55,813 bases of DNA, taken from contig NZ_AUJI01000039.1 of NCBI RefSeq assembly GCF_000424145.1, forward strand, positions 1 through 55,813, in the 5' to 3' direction. Under the pieces are notes generated by a model. That model made no database searches, was not told where the DNA came from, and saw only the letters and a list, made by a program, of their open reading frames with translations. The DNA is from Butyrivibrio sp. AC2005 (GTDB taxonomy: Bacteria > Bacillota > Clostridia > Lachnospirales > Lachnospiraceae). Shown here in pieces: positions 32,570 to 41,538 of this stretch (positions within the stretch are counted from its first letter, which is position 1; each line of letters starts with the position of its first letter). Position numbers and translations under genes: made by a program.

Positions 32570-33026
32570 TCTGCAAATTAGCGTAAATACGCAAAGTAAA
32601 TAATGTAATAATGATATATTCGCAAATGCAAAAAAAGTTTAGCGATGATTCGATTTTATGAAAAAAATTTTTTTTAAATCATTTTATACGGAGAGTTAAT
32701 AACTAACACGAAAATAAGCTCACACTGTGTTATTTAATTGTTTTATGTGAGAAAAACGTGATTGACAGCAGCAGCTAACGAGTAATAAAATGTCAGACGG
32801 TGCGCCAAAAACTGATTAAGTTAAATCAGACATTGACAACCAAATAACAATCTACTTAATCTGAGAAATTTGAGGTGAAGTAGGGGAGGGAGGAGAAAAA
32901 GAAGGATAGATATTTAAAAGGTAGGGAGAAAAGACATAGGGGTTCAGTTTTTAATATGATATTCTAAGGCTTTTTCTGCCTACGGTTACTCGGTAAACAT
33001 GTTGTTATGAAGAAAATGGAGTTAGT
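32570..33026 (+). promoter_or_regulatory. AT-rich leader of the large surface protein
   Basis: A 457-base stretch without a gene. It has a possible promoter, TTGACA (32833-32838), 17 bases, TTAATC, then a purine-rich tract (GGGGAGGGAGGAGAAAAAG, 32884-32902) and an AAGGC/GCCT hairpin near 32965. No riboswitch class was recognised. Confidence 0.35.
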
Positions 33027-36000
33027 ATGTGTAAGAAGGGAAGAAAAAGTAGATTTTTTCTTTTGTCACTAGCGCTAATGATTCTTGTTTCTATGCTGAG
33101 TTTCGCAGGAATAAGTTCTAGCGCTAAAACAACCAAAAAAGTTACGGTTGGGCAAACACTTACTCTTAAGGCTGGTGGACTTAAGGGGAAGGTCAAGTGG
33201 ACTAGTAGCAATAAGAAGATTGCAAAAGTAAGCAAAAAAGGTGTAGTAACTGGGCGTAAAGTTGGTACAGCTACTATTACAGCAAAAGCTGGAAAGAAAA
33301 CAAAATCTTTTAAAGTAAAAGTTGAGGCAGGACTCGCTATCGAGAATAACAATATTGAGATGGAGCCCGGCCAGGAACAGACTATAAAGCTGAAAGGTAC
33401 CAAGACTACTAAAGTAACAAGTAGTGCACCTGAAGTAGCTACAGTAACAAAAAAGGGTAAGATAACAGCAGTTTCTGCTGGTGAAGCAACAATTACTTTT
33501 ACAGGAAAGGACAAGAAAAAGTATAAATGCTTGGTAACTGTAAAAGAGAACAAGGATTCTGACAAGAAGCAGGAAGATCAAAAGCAGGAAGATCAAAAGC
33601 AGGAAGATCAGCAGCAGGATAATCAGCAGCAGGATAATCAGCAGCAGGATAATCAACAGCAGCAGAATCAGCAGCAGGATAATCAACAGCAGCAGAATCA
33701 ACAGCAGGGAAATCAGCAGCAGAATCAACAGCAGGGAAATCAGCTGCAGGGAGGAACAAAAGAGTATACGGTTACATTCGTTACTAACGGAGGAACAAAT
33801 GTAGCTTCTCAGAAAGTGCCTGCAGGCGGAAAAGTATCAATTCCTGCGGCTCCCACTAAAGAAGGATATACGTTTGACGGATGGCATATAGATAATGCTT
33901 GTCAGAACAGGTTTGATTTTTCTACGCCAATTAATTCTGACATAAAACTGTATGCTAAGTGGGTGAATATTGTTTCAAGATCATCCTATACAAGAGGCGA
34001 GTGGGTTGCAATCATTGCTGATATGGCAGGAATGAACCTTAACACAGATCCCAATGAGATTAATTACTATTATGGTGATACTGCAGGTACAGAATATGCT
34101 ATTGCGATAGAGACTGCCCAGAGATATGGTGTGCTTCCTAGCGCTGATATGGAAAACGAGGAGGATGTTGCTTTATTCCATCCTTCAGAGCCCGCAACTA
34201 GAGAATTTGCAGCATATGTTATAGTCAAGATCTTAGGTTATGAGGAAAATCTTCCGAGTTCAGCACCCTGTGCGGACTGGGATGATGTTCAGTATAAGCC
34301 TCAGACTTATGTTGCAATAGAAGAAGGAATACTTAATACAAAAAATGGTGCAAATGGAAAGATATTTGCTCCTAAGACAGCAGCCAATGAGACAGACCTC
34401 AAAGCGATAAAGGATAGTTATGCTAAGGCAGATGCAGCAACTAGGGTAGAAAATGCACAGATGGGAGATAGATCTGAATATACAGCAAGTGTTGTCAGAG
34501 AGGATTTTGAAAATGTTACTTCCTATCGTGTTGAGGAAACAGCAGGTGGATACACAGTTTATATTCCTAAGAGCACCGGCAGCCTATCTGCAAATATACA
34601 GGAAGGCAAGGTAGCGCTCATGCCTGAAAATAGTGAGCATCCTGCTGGATTTGCACTGCTTGTTAACAGTGTAAGTACTACTGATTCTGATTATGTTCTT
34701 ACTGGAACAGCACCTGAGGTAGAGGATGTATTCACAACAATTGACTATAGTGGATATGCAACAGCTGTAGTAGGAGATATTCAGCCTGCTGAAGGCGTAA
34801 CAATGACAGTCGAGCAAAATGATGGAGCACTTAACAGCTGGCTTGATGGGCATATAAATAAAACAGCAACTACTTCATTAGGCTCTGTTATACATAGTTC
34901 ATTTGACTATGATCTTGGAGATAATACCAAGGCCAAGGTTGATATTGATGTCAGCATACCAGAAATCATGGCAAAGATTGACATGAATGTAAGACAGAGA
35001 AAAGTCAACGAGTTTATGCTTCAGATTACAGAGGAGCTTAAGTTTGACGGTACAATTACCAACAATGGAGTTGGTTCTGTATATCAGCTTGCTACAGGAA
35101 ACAATGATTACAAGGGTGGTCAGTTCGAACTTGGAAGAGTTCCTTTTGCTATCGGAACAACAGGACTTACCGTAGACATTGTATTGTCATGTAACGTAAG
35201 CGCTCAGGGTGAGATACATGTTGGCTACACATTCGACATGCTGGAAGGTTACCATTATGTCAATGGCAGAGGAAGACAGATAAAGGACTTTAAGAAGGAT
35301 CTTACAACACTTGAAATAAAGGCAAGTCTGGAAGCTGGAGTAGGCCTTGGAGCTGAGCTTCGTGCATTTGAGCTTATTTATATCGTAGGTTACAACTGTG
35401 AAGGTGGTATGGGACTTAACGCTTCATTCACCGCACATGAGCGAGCTTCCGATACCCTATATTGCGGTGAAGTAATAACATATTTCTATTTCAAGCATGG
35501 TCTTGATTCAGATTCTGCAGTTGGAAAGGTACTGGATTGGCTGGATGTTGAAACATCATTTGAGCCACTTAAAAACGATGATGATAATCCTTACAGGCAA
35601 AAGCTCCACGTGGAGAACGGCGTTATCGTTGATGAATGTACGTTTGGAATGGGCGTACTTGAAGGTTATGTGCAGGATGCCTCAACACAGGCAAAGCTTA
35701 AGGATGCAAAGATTGAACTTTATAAGGATAATTTGCTGATAAGAAGCAAAATGTCTGATGCTAACGGTAAGTACAGCTTTAATGATCTTGCATCTGGCAA
35801 CTACAAAATTGTCACAAGGGTTACAGGATATCTCAAGTTTGAATCGACAGTAACTATTGAGCAGGGGTCCACAAAGTTTATGGAAGTTGCCATGATGATA
35901 GACAGAAATTCTACAGGTGGCGATTCTGATGGCTGGGGAACATTGACTGGAAACATCCTCAATTCAACAAATGCTATGGCAATCAATGGTGTTCAGTACG

Positions 36001-37220
36001 AGATAAGAAGCGGCGGAAATAATACTACTGGAGAAGTACTTTATTCTGGTACATTTGACAGGTCTGATTTCAGTATGTCATTACCGGCTGGATACTATAC
36101 TATTGCATTTAGTAAGGATGGCTTTATTGGAACATCAAAGAACTTCTCTATGGTTAACAGAAAGAATACTGTAGTAAGAGTATCTATGTATCCTACAAAT
36201 GCTGTTTCCGGAATAGATGGCGCATCAATGGCTATTACACTCCATTGGGGAGCGACTCCTTCTGACCTGGATTCACATCTGTTCGGACCTTGTGTGGATA
36301 ATTATTCAAATAGGTTCCATACCTGGTACAGTAGTAAAAACTACAACTATAATAATACCCGGATTGCAGATTTGGATGTTGATGATACATCTAGTTATGG
36401 TCCTGAAACAACCACTGTTCGCCAGATGAATAATAGGGGAGTTTACAGCTTCTATATCCATAACTATTCAAACAGGGGATCAACAAACAATAATGCATTA
36501 GGACTTTCTGGAGCATATGTTGACCTGAAAATCATGAAAGATGGCGAAGTCGTTTATACTGATACATTCTATGTTCCCACAGAGTATGAAGGAACAGTAT
36601 GGCATGTATTTGATTATGATGCTACAACAGGTATGGTAAATCCTGTTAATACCATGAGCTATTATGAGAAGCCTGATGGATCATTTGTTCTTCAATCAGA
36701 TGGTGATGACTATGTTCAGTCTGATCTTGCTGAAATTGGAAAGAGCATCGAGAATGAGAAGGATAGTGATGGTACAGAGGAAAATGCTGATGAAGCAGAA
36801 GTTACTGGCGATGATGTAACTGAGCCCGACCAGACTGAAACTGTTGAACCTGAAGTTGAGGAATCACAGAATGACGAAAATGTAGTTCCAGCTGATGGAA
36901 ATTCTGACGACAAGAATAATGAAAACGAAGACACTTCTGAGAAATCAGATGAAGAACAGACTACTGAAGAATCAAATGATGATCAGACTACTGGGGAATC
37001 AAATGCTGAACAGGCTACTGAGGAATCAAATGCTGGACAGACTACTGAGGAATCAAATGCCGGACAGACTACTGAGGAATCAAATGATGACCAATCTTCT
37101 AATGATACAAATTCAGGAGAGCAGTCTGAAGAACCTTCAACAGAACAAACAGAGGCTGGGGATAGTTCTGAATCCATAACAGAAGGATCAGAAAACGTTA
37201 CTGCTGAAGACGGTAATTAA
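33027..37220 (+). CDS. Giant multi-domain surface protein with Ig-like, SLH-like and carrier domains
   Basis: 1397 residues. Signal peptide ~1-33. Two Big_2 Ig-like domains (~38-92 and ~98-172). Gln/Asn/Asp linker (~178-242). A Listeria-Bacteroides (Flg_new) repeat (~246-312, GYTFDGWHID). A diverged SLH-like region (~316-475, YTRGEWVAIIADMAG; HPSEPATREFAAYVIVKIL) that may hold it on wall polymers. A beta-rich middle (~500-870). Two carboxypeptidase-regulatory-like domains (~885-960, GYVQDASTQAKLKDA; ~980-1060). A YfaP/DUF2135-like domain (~1075-1215, WGATPSDLDSHLFGP). An acidic repetitive tail. Weak RBS GGAG. Probably adhesion or carbohydrate binding; exact role unknown. Confidence 0.75.
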   Translation: MCKKGRKSRFFLLSLALMILVSMLSFAGISSSAKTTKKVTVGQTLTLKAGGLKGKVKWTSSNKKIAKVSKKGVVTGRKVGTATITAKAGKKTKSFKVKVEAGLAIENNNIEMEPGQEQTIKLKGTKTTKVTSSAPEVATVTKKGKITAVSAGEATITFTGKDKKKYKCLVTVKENKDSDKKQEDQKQEDQKQEDQQQDNQQQDNQQQDNQQQQNQQQDNQQQQNQQQGNQQQNQQQGNQLQGGTKEYTVTFVTNGGTNVASQKVPAGGKVSIPAAPTKEGYTFDGWHIDNACQNRFDFSTPINSDIKLYAKWVNIVSRSSYTRGEWVAIIADMAGMNLNTDPNEINYYYGDTAGTEYAIAIETAQRYGVLPSADMENEEDVALFHPSEPATREFAAYVIVKILGYEENLPSSAPCADWDDVQYKPQTYVAIEEGILNTKNGANGKIFAPKTAANETDLKAIKDSYAKADAATRVENAQMGDRSEYTASVVREDFENVTSYRVEETAGGYTVYIPKSTGSLSANIQEGKVALMPENSEHPAGFALLVNSVSTTDSDYVLTGTAPEVEDVFTTIDYSGYATAVVGDIQPAEGVTMTVEQNDGALNSWLDGHINKTATTSLGSVIHSSFDYDLGDNTKAKVDIDVSIPEIMAKIDMNVRQRKVNEFMLQITEELKFDGTITNNGVGSVYQLATGNNDYKGGQFELGRVPFAIGTTGLTVDIVLSCNVSAQGEIHVGYTFDMLEGYHYVNGRGRQIKDFKKDLTTLEIKASLEAGVGLGAELRAFELIYIVGYNCEGGMGLNASFTAHERASDTLYCGEVITYFYFKHGLDSDSAVGKVLDWLDVETSFEPLKNDDDNPYRQKLHVENGVIVDECTFGMGVLEGYVQDASTQAKLKDAKIELYKDNLLIRSKMSDANGKYSFNDLASGNYKIVTRVTGYLKFESTVTIEQGSTKFMEVAMMIDRNSTGGDSDGWGTLTGNILNSTNAMAINGVQYEIRSGGNNTTGEVLYSGTFDRSDFSMSLPAGYYTIAFSKDGFIGTSKNFSMVNRKNTVVRVSMYPTNAVSGIDGASMAITLHWGATPSDLDSHLFGPCVDNYSNRFHTWYSSKNYNYNNTRIADLDVDDTSSYGPETTTVRQMNNRGVYSFYIHNYSNRGSTNNNALGLSGAYVDLKIMKDGEVVYTDTFYVPTEYEGTVWHVFDYDATTGMVNPVNTMSYYEKPDGSFVLQSDGDDYVQSDLAEIGKSIENEKDSDGTEENADEAEVTGDDVTEPDQTETVEPEVEESQNDENVVPADGNSDDKNNENEDTSEKSDEEQTTEESNDDQTTGESNAEQATEESNAGQTTEESNAGQTTEESNDDQSSNDTNSGEQSEEPSTEQTEAGDSSESITEGSENVTAEDGN
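33576..33750 (+). repeat. Gln/Asn-coding short tandem repeats
   Basis: Alternating 12- and 15-base units (CAGCAGGATAAT, CAGCAGCAGAAT) code for the DNQQQ linker. They are prone to slippage, so linker length may vary among strains. Confidence 0.75.
36960..37094 (+). repeat. Five 27-bp repeats coding TTEESNxxQ
   Basis: Five consecutive 9-residue units (TTEESNDDQ, TTGESNAEQ, ATEESNAGQ, TTEESNAGQ, TTEESNDDQ) form the acidic C-terminal stalk of the surface protein. Confidence 0.8.
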
Positions 37221-37257
37221 ATCCAAGCGCTTATACTAAAAGTATGATTGTTTTATA

Positions 37258-37286
37258 GGGGAATGCTATTGGGCATTCCCCTTATT
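37258..37286 (+). terminator. Terminator after the giant surface gene
   Basis: GGGGAATGC (37258-37266) pairs with GCATTCCCC (37273-37281), followed by TTATTAAA; weak T-tract. Confidence 0.6.
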
Positions 37287-37302
37287 AAAGAGTGATAGTT
37301 GA

Positions 37303-39120
37303 ATGAATATATTTTGCGATTTCAAAAAGAGAATAACGATAGTTTTTTTAGGGTTAATATTCCTGATGGCTGTCTACAGTTTCATTTCGTTAAATGTGAA
37401 TGCAGAAGAACTGCACATGGATAGTGAGATTGGATGGGTTGATTACAGGGTAGTACCTGTTAACACACAGATGGATACACTGTCTCCGACGAGAAAAATG
37501 ATGCGGGGGGCTCGGGCCACAGATACAGGATATTATTATTCACTGTTAAATGATGAAGAAAAGCAGATATATAATGCGGTAATGAAAGCATCTGATAGTA
37601 TTCTTAAATATGGCCAGATTGCTTCATCGAGAGATTATGTAATTGTATTCGAAAATAGAGATTCTTCTAACATTCCAAACGAGACCCTAAACCGAGTGAG
37701 GTGGGCATTAATATATGACCATATGGACAGGGTAGAGCTATCATTAAGTGAAATATGTTATACCTATTCAATTAATACATACGACGATGGGGAGTCAGAT
37801 TACAAAATATACTGTTATATGAGGGCGACAGGAAACTACGATTTTGAATCCCTTAATGCGCAGGTAAAAAATGCAAGGAATGCATTTATTCAAAGATTAC
37901 GGCTTGATAATCAAAAGCCATACAGCGAATTGGCAATACATGATGCACTTATGGAAAATATTACATATGATAAAGTATGTGCATTGAGAACCGATAGAAA
38001 TGCACCATATGATATTGGACACAGCATCTATGGGGCTTTATGTCTCAATGAGTGTGTATGTGATGGTTATGCTCAGGCATTCGCATATATTCTTGATGGT
38101 ATTGGAATAGATTGCAAGGTTGTTGTAGGAAGTGGTAACAGGGATGGTGTTTATGTCGGACATGCATGGAATATTGCAAGCCTAGATGGAGAGTGGTACG
38201 AGGTTGATGTAACCTGGGATGACCAGTCAGAAGATGATAAACATATTTTCTTTAATCAGACAACCACCAATTTTGAAAGCCCGATAAAAGGTGTAAGTCA
38301 TGTTCGGAAGTATATAGGTACTGATATGCCGATGGCAAATGGTACATTATATACATACGATTATCTGTGTACGGATAGGAATGAGGAACCTAATGTAAAC
38401 TCAGACCAAAATGAGGAACCCAATGAAAACACAGATCAAAATGAGGATTCCAATGTAAACTCAGACCAAAACGAGGAACCCAATGTAAACTCGGACCAAA
38501 ACGAGGAACCCAATGTAAATACAGACCAAAATGAGGAACCCAATGCAAATACAGATCAAAATGAGGGTCAAATTGAAGAAAGTGAAGGGAGTAATGAGAC
38601 AACCCGCGAAGATAATGGATATAATCCTACATCATCAGAACCTTCAGCTTCAATAGATGCAGGTAATGAGAGAGAAGACTTAAATATTGGTAGCATAATA
38701 ATATCAGGTGATGGACGTTATATGCTTAGTGGAAAAAACGAAGTCACATATATTTCTCCCATAAATAAGAAAGTAAAGAACGTTAAGATAAAAAAACGTA
38801 TTAATTATAAAGACAAAATATATTGTGTTAATGCTATAGGTGATAATGCTTTTAATGGATGCAAGTCTCTTAAGAATGTAAGTATCCCTCTTGGAGTTAC
38901 AAAGATCGGGAAAAGATGCTTTTATAACTGTAAGAACCTTAATAAGATCAGCATAAGGGCGAACAACGTTAAATCAGTAGGGAGCGGAAGTTTCAAGGGA
39001 ATCAAAGAAAACGCGAAGATCACGGTTATCTGTAAGGGTAAGAAGATGTATGATAAGGTGGTTAAAAAGCTTAGGAAAGCAGGGGCCAAGAAAGCAAAAT
39101 ATAAATTTAAAAAGGGGTGA
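37303..39120 (+). CDS. Exported transglutaminase-like protein with C-terminal BspA/LRR_5 repeats
   Basis: 605 residues. Signal peptide or anchor ~9-35. The transglutaminase-like domain (~205-320) has the Cys-His-Asp triad in CVCDGYAQAF, GHAWNIAS and YEVDVTWDD. Six 10-residue repeats (NEEPNVNSDQ type) form an acidic linker at ~360-420. The C-terminal ~130 residues have LRR_5/BspA repeats (IGDNAFNGCKSLKNVSIPLG, IGKRCFYNCKNLNKISI) and a basic end. It may crosslink or cleave proteins at the surface. It follows the giant gene after a terminator; both fall inside the duplicated bracket. Confidence 0.82.
   Translation: MNIFCDFKKRITIVFLGLIFLMAVYSFISLNVNAEELHMDSEIGWVDYRVVPVNTQMDTLSPTRKMMRGARATDTGYYYSLLNDEEKQIYNAVMKASDSILKYGQIASSRDYVIVFENRDSSNIPNETLNRVRWALIYDHMDRVELSLSEICYTYSINTYDDGESDYKIYCYMRATGNYDFESLNAQVKNARNAFIQRLRLDNQKPYSELAIHDALMENITYDKVCALRTDRNAPYDIGHSIYGALCLNECVCDGYAQAFAYILDGIGIDCKVVVGSGNRDGVYVGHAWNIASLDGEWYEVDVTWDDQSEDDKHIFFNQTTTNFESPIKGVSHVRKYIGTDMPMANGTLYTYDYLCTDRNEEPNVNSDQNEEPNENTDQNEDSNVNSDQNEEPNVNSDQNEEPNVNTDQNEEPNANTDQNEGQIEESEGSNETTREDNGYNPTSSEPSASIDAGNEREDLNIGSIIISGDGRYMLSGKNEVTYISPINKKVKNVKIKKRINYKDKIYCVNAIGDNAFNGCKSLKNVSIPLGVTKIGKRCFYNCKNLNKISIRANNVKSVGSGSFKGIKENAKITVICKGKKMYDKVVKKLRKAGAKKAKYKFKKG
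38380..38559 (+). repeat. Six 30-bp repeats
   Basis: Six units of AATGAGGAACCCAATG-type sequence, each coding NEEPN(V/E/A)N(S/T)DQ, and a partial seventh. Near-identical DNA suggests recent expansion. Confidence 0.85.
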
Positions 39121-39165
39121 AAACGCACGCGCGTGAGAGACTCTTTGAAATAATATAGCCATATA

Positions 39166-39378
39166 TTCGCGTCAGTAGTGAAAGGAGCCGAGTATGAAGA
39201 ATAAACTTCAGAGTGCATATCCTTTTCCGTTAAATTTTTACAGGGAATTATGTCTTGAAATGGGACTTCCTATGCCTGATACAATGTCGGCGGATGAAGA
39301 AAAAGGTCTTATGTGTATCGTGGATTATATAAAATATGACGAATTCATGAGCATCCTTATAGAACGTCTTCAACTCGG
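39166..39378 (+). repeat. Direct duplication, right copy
   Basis: Partner of 32359-32569; includes the same RBS region and first 60 codons. A GC-rich palindrome CACGCGCGTG lies at 39125-39134, just upstream. Confidence 0.8.
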
Positions 39379-39811
39379 ACGGACATTTAAAAATATAGGC
39401 AAGGACAGAGGATATACAAACATGAAGGCTTCAAGTATACTCAGGCAAGATCTAAAGAGGCTTATTGAAAGCTACTATATAGGACTTATCTTCGGATATG
39501 AAAAGTTTGTCATGAATTCTTCCGTTGAGGATCTTCATTTAACAAGCAGATCTCTGCGAGCTCTTATACGTAATGACATAAATACCCTGGATGACATACG
39601 GAAGTTTGGACGTGCAAACCTCAAAAACCTCAGATATTTGGGAGAAGCGTCCTATAACGAGATAATCTTTAAAACATGGTTTTTGTGGGATTCCGAAAAT
39701 CAGCTGAAGCTCAGCCAGAGGCATAAGGACAACATCAGGGCTTCTTTATCTGAAAAGGGCTGGAAAACGAAGGAAATAAGTGAACTTATCACTTATATAG
39801 AAGATAACTGA
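39194..39811 (+). CDS. RNA polymerase alpha-CTD-like protein
   Basis: 205 residues, cytoplasmic. Residues ~50-90 look like a sigma-type or HTH helix set (MSILIERLQLGRTFKNIGKD then a long basic helix). Residues ~105-155 match the helix-hairpin-helix of the RNA polymerase alpha C-terminal domain: VEDLHLTSRSLRALIRNDIN and LKNLRYLGEASYNEI, which in alpha contacts AT-rich UP elements. It lacks the alpha assembly domain. It could therefore be a promoter-binding regulator, perhaps of the neighbouring surface genes. RBS AAAGGAG. A truncated copy lies 6.8 kb upstream. Confidence 0.7.
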   Translation: MKNKLQSAYPFPLNFYRELCLEMGLPMPDTMSADEEKGLMCIVDYIKYDEFMSILIERLQLGRTFKNIGKDRGYTNMKASSILRQDLKRLIESYYIGLIFGYEKFVMNSSVEDLHLTSRSLRALIRNDINTLDDIRKFGRANLKNLRYLGEASYNEIIFKTWFLWDSENQLKLSQRHKDNIRASLSEKGWKTKEISELITYIEDN

Positions 39812-39842
39812 TCGAAAAATAACTGGTGTTCATAAGATATGC

Positions 39843-39878
39843 AGAGGTGTATGGTTACAATCATACATCTCTTTTTAT
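39843..39878 (+). terminator. Strong rho-independent terminator
   Basis: AGAGGTGTATG (39843-39853) pairs with CATACATCTCT (39862-39872) with one G-U, followed by TTTTTATG. Confidence 0.85.
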
Positions 39879-39997
39879 GTTTTAAGTTTGTATATATCCA
39901 TTTCAAACTTGATTGTTTATTGTAGGCAATCAGTATCCTTTTTCTGTATAATTTGAAAATGAGATTTAATTAGCATACTGATTTGGGAATGGTAGAT

Positions 39998-40438
39998 ATG
40001 GTATATAGGAAAAAGAATTATTTTTTGGGGCAGCTTTCAGATATCGAGTTTGTTGTGGTGCTTACCAGATATCAAGATAAGTGGGTATTTTGTTTTCACA
40101 AACGCAGAGAAAGTTTCGAAAACCCTGGAGGTCATGTGGAACCGGGCGAAACCCCGATGCAGGCAGCAAAGCGAGAATTATATGAGGAGACAGGGATTAC
40201 TGACTGCGAAATAATACCTTTATGGGATTATGAGCAGCCTTGGGATGATGGAATCCACAAAAACAATGGTCGGTTTTTCCTGGCAATAGCACACTCTCTT
40301 GGAGAACTTCCGGAAAGTGAGATGGAGAGAATAGAACTGTTCGAAGATGTTCCTGAGAATTTCACTTATGACAGGGAGGATGCAATTAAAGATTTTGAGA
40401 TGGCCAAAAACATGCTAAAGGCATGGGATAGGCTATAG
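39998..40438 (+). CDS. Nudix hydrolase
   Basis: 146 residues from the ATG at 39998; an ATG at 39989 and a TTG at 39983 are also in frame, and the ribosome site is weak (GGGAATGG). The Nudix box GHVEPGETPMQAAKRELYEE-TGI is complete (G-x5-E-x7-REL-x-EE-x-G-I), with the two metal-binding Glu present. It hydrolyses nucleoside diphosphates linked to another group; the substrate cannot be told. Independent unit. Confidence 0.88.
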   Translation: MVYRKKNYFLGQLSDIEFVVVLTRYQDKWVFCFHKRRESFENPGGHVEPGETPMQAAKRELYEETGITDCEIIPLWDYEQPWDDGIHKNNGRFFLAIAHSLGELPESEMERIELFEDVPENFTYDREDAIKDFEMAKNMLKAWDRL

Positions 40439-40468
40439 TTTGAGGAAAGAATAACTGAGGATTACATC

Positions 40469-40897
40469 ATGGAAGAAAGGTATGACATGAAAGAAAAATA
40501 TGGAGGATTGAGATACTTAAGATCTCTAAATCTTTTGCCACTAGGCATGTTCTTTTTGATGTATTTTCAAAGTGAAACCATTCTGCATAGAGCACCACTG
40601 GTTTTGGTAGTTGTTCTTGGTATCATTAATGCGCTTATATCAAAGAATATGAAAGAATACTTGTTATCATCACTGATGCTTTTTTTATCTTGTATCCTGG
40701 GGATGATTATTTTTGCATATTATTACTATTATCGTATTCAGATGGCAGATGAAGTTCCGATAATTGCAGCGTTTGTGGTTATGGTATATGCAATCGTTGT
40801 GCTTAACGCATTTGCTGTTGGCTCGGTTGTAGTTGTCATACGTGATAGAGTACAGCGCGTAAAAAGACAAGAAGAGACAGGAAAGGATGCAAAATGA
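40469..40897 (+). CDS. Membrane protein, about four helices
   Basis: 142 residues with hydrophobic segments at ~20-34, 42-55, 66-88 and 95-122. RBS GAGG nine bases before the ATG at 40469; the ATG at 40487 is also possible. Its stop overlaps the start of the SUKH-like gene (ATGA), so the two are translationally coupled. Unknown function. Confidence 0.6.
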   Translation: MEERYDMKEKYGGLRYLRSLNLLPLGMFFLMYFQSETILHRAPLVLVVVLGIINALISKNMKEYLLSSLMLFLSCILGMIIFAYYYYYRIQMADEVPIIAAFVVMVYAIVVLNAFAVGSVVVVIRDRVQRVKRQEETGKDAK

Positions 40898-41454
40898 ACG
40901 ATAGATTTTTGAATAAACTACAGGAAGTTTTAGATGATACTCTTCATGATCTTACAGAAAAGACAGATGATCAGGTAAAGGCCTTTTTTGATAATTATGG
41001 AGTTCACTATGATGAGTATTATGCTTATTTTCTTAAGCATCATGGAAATGACTATGTTAAAGATGATTACTGGTTCATATGCAAGGATGATGATGGAAAT
41101 ATGGAGCAATACATGGTGGACATGTTATTCGGATTGCAGGACTGCTTGGGGAACATTTTTGACGAGATAAAAGACTGGGCAGATGTCGTAATGGATGATG
41201 TTATTCCTATTGCTGATCTGCCTGGTGGGGATCTGGCATGCATGAATAAACAAGATGGGTCAATATGGTTCTGGTTTCATGACAGGGATGAAGACAATTT
41301 TGTGATGGTTGCGGAGTCTTTTGAAGAATTTATCAATGGATTTGAAAAAGAAGAGAACGAGAAAACTATTGATTTATCTACTGTAAAAATTGAATTGGAT
41401 GATGATTTGGTGGAGAGTATCAAAGAATTTCAAAAACGTACAAGGAATGAATAA
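40894..41454 (+). CDS. SMI1/KNR4 (SUKH) family immunity-like protein
   Basis: 186 residues, acidic, cytoplasmic. Residues ~95-150 carry the SUKH signature VIPIADLPGGDLACMNKQDG, then WFHDRDE and AESFEEFINGF. SUKH proteins neutralise contact-dependent or secreted nuclease toxins, and are also general ligand binders. The N-terminal 85 residues are a helical, Asp-rich extension. It is coupled to a membrane protein before it and followed 84 bases later by an unknown coiled-coil protein. No recognisable toxin is adjacent, so its role is open. Confidence 0.7.
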   Translation: MNDRFLNKLQEVLDDTLHDLTEKTDDQVKAFFDNYGVHYDEYYAYFLKHHGNDYVKDDYWFICKDDDGNMEQYMVDMLFGLQDCLGNIFDEIKDWADVVMDDVIPIADLPGGDLACMNKQDGSIWFWFHDRDEDNFVMVAESFEEFINGFEKEENEKTIDLSTVKIELDDDLVESIKEFQKRTRNE

Positions 41455-41538
41455 CATTCCAGTCTACAATTAGTGTTTTCTGTAAGCTTTCAGAGAGAAA
41501 ATTTCATATCAAAAAATTTAAACGGGGAGGAAATGACA

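Noticed and set aside
32570..33026. Possible riboswitch before the giant surface gene
   Set aside because: I compared with cyclic-di-GMP I and II patterns; the conserved loops are not there.
33075..33759. Long open frames on the minus strand opposite the Gln/Asn repeats
   Set aside because: They read as runs of Leu/Ile or Asp/Ala/Pro produced by the repeat itself, with no ribosome site.
38380..38559. CRISPR-like array
   Set aside because: The units are contiguous, in frame and code for NEEPNVNSDQ; there are no spacers or cas genes.
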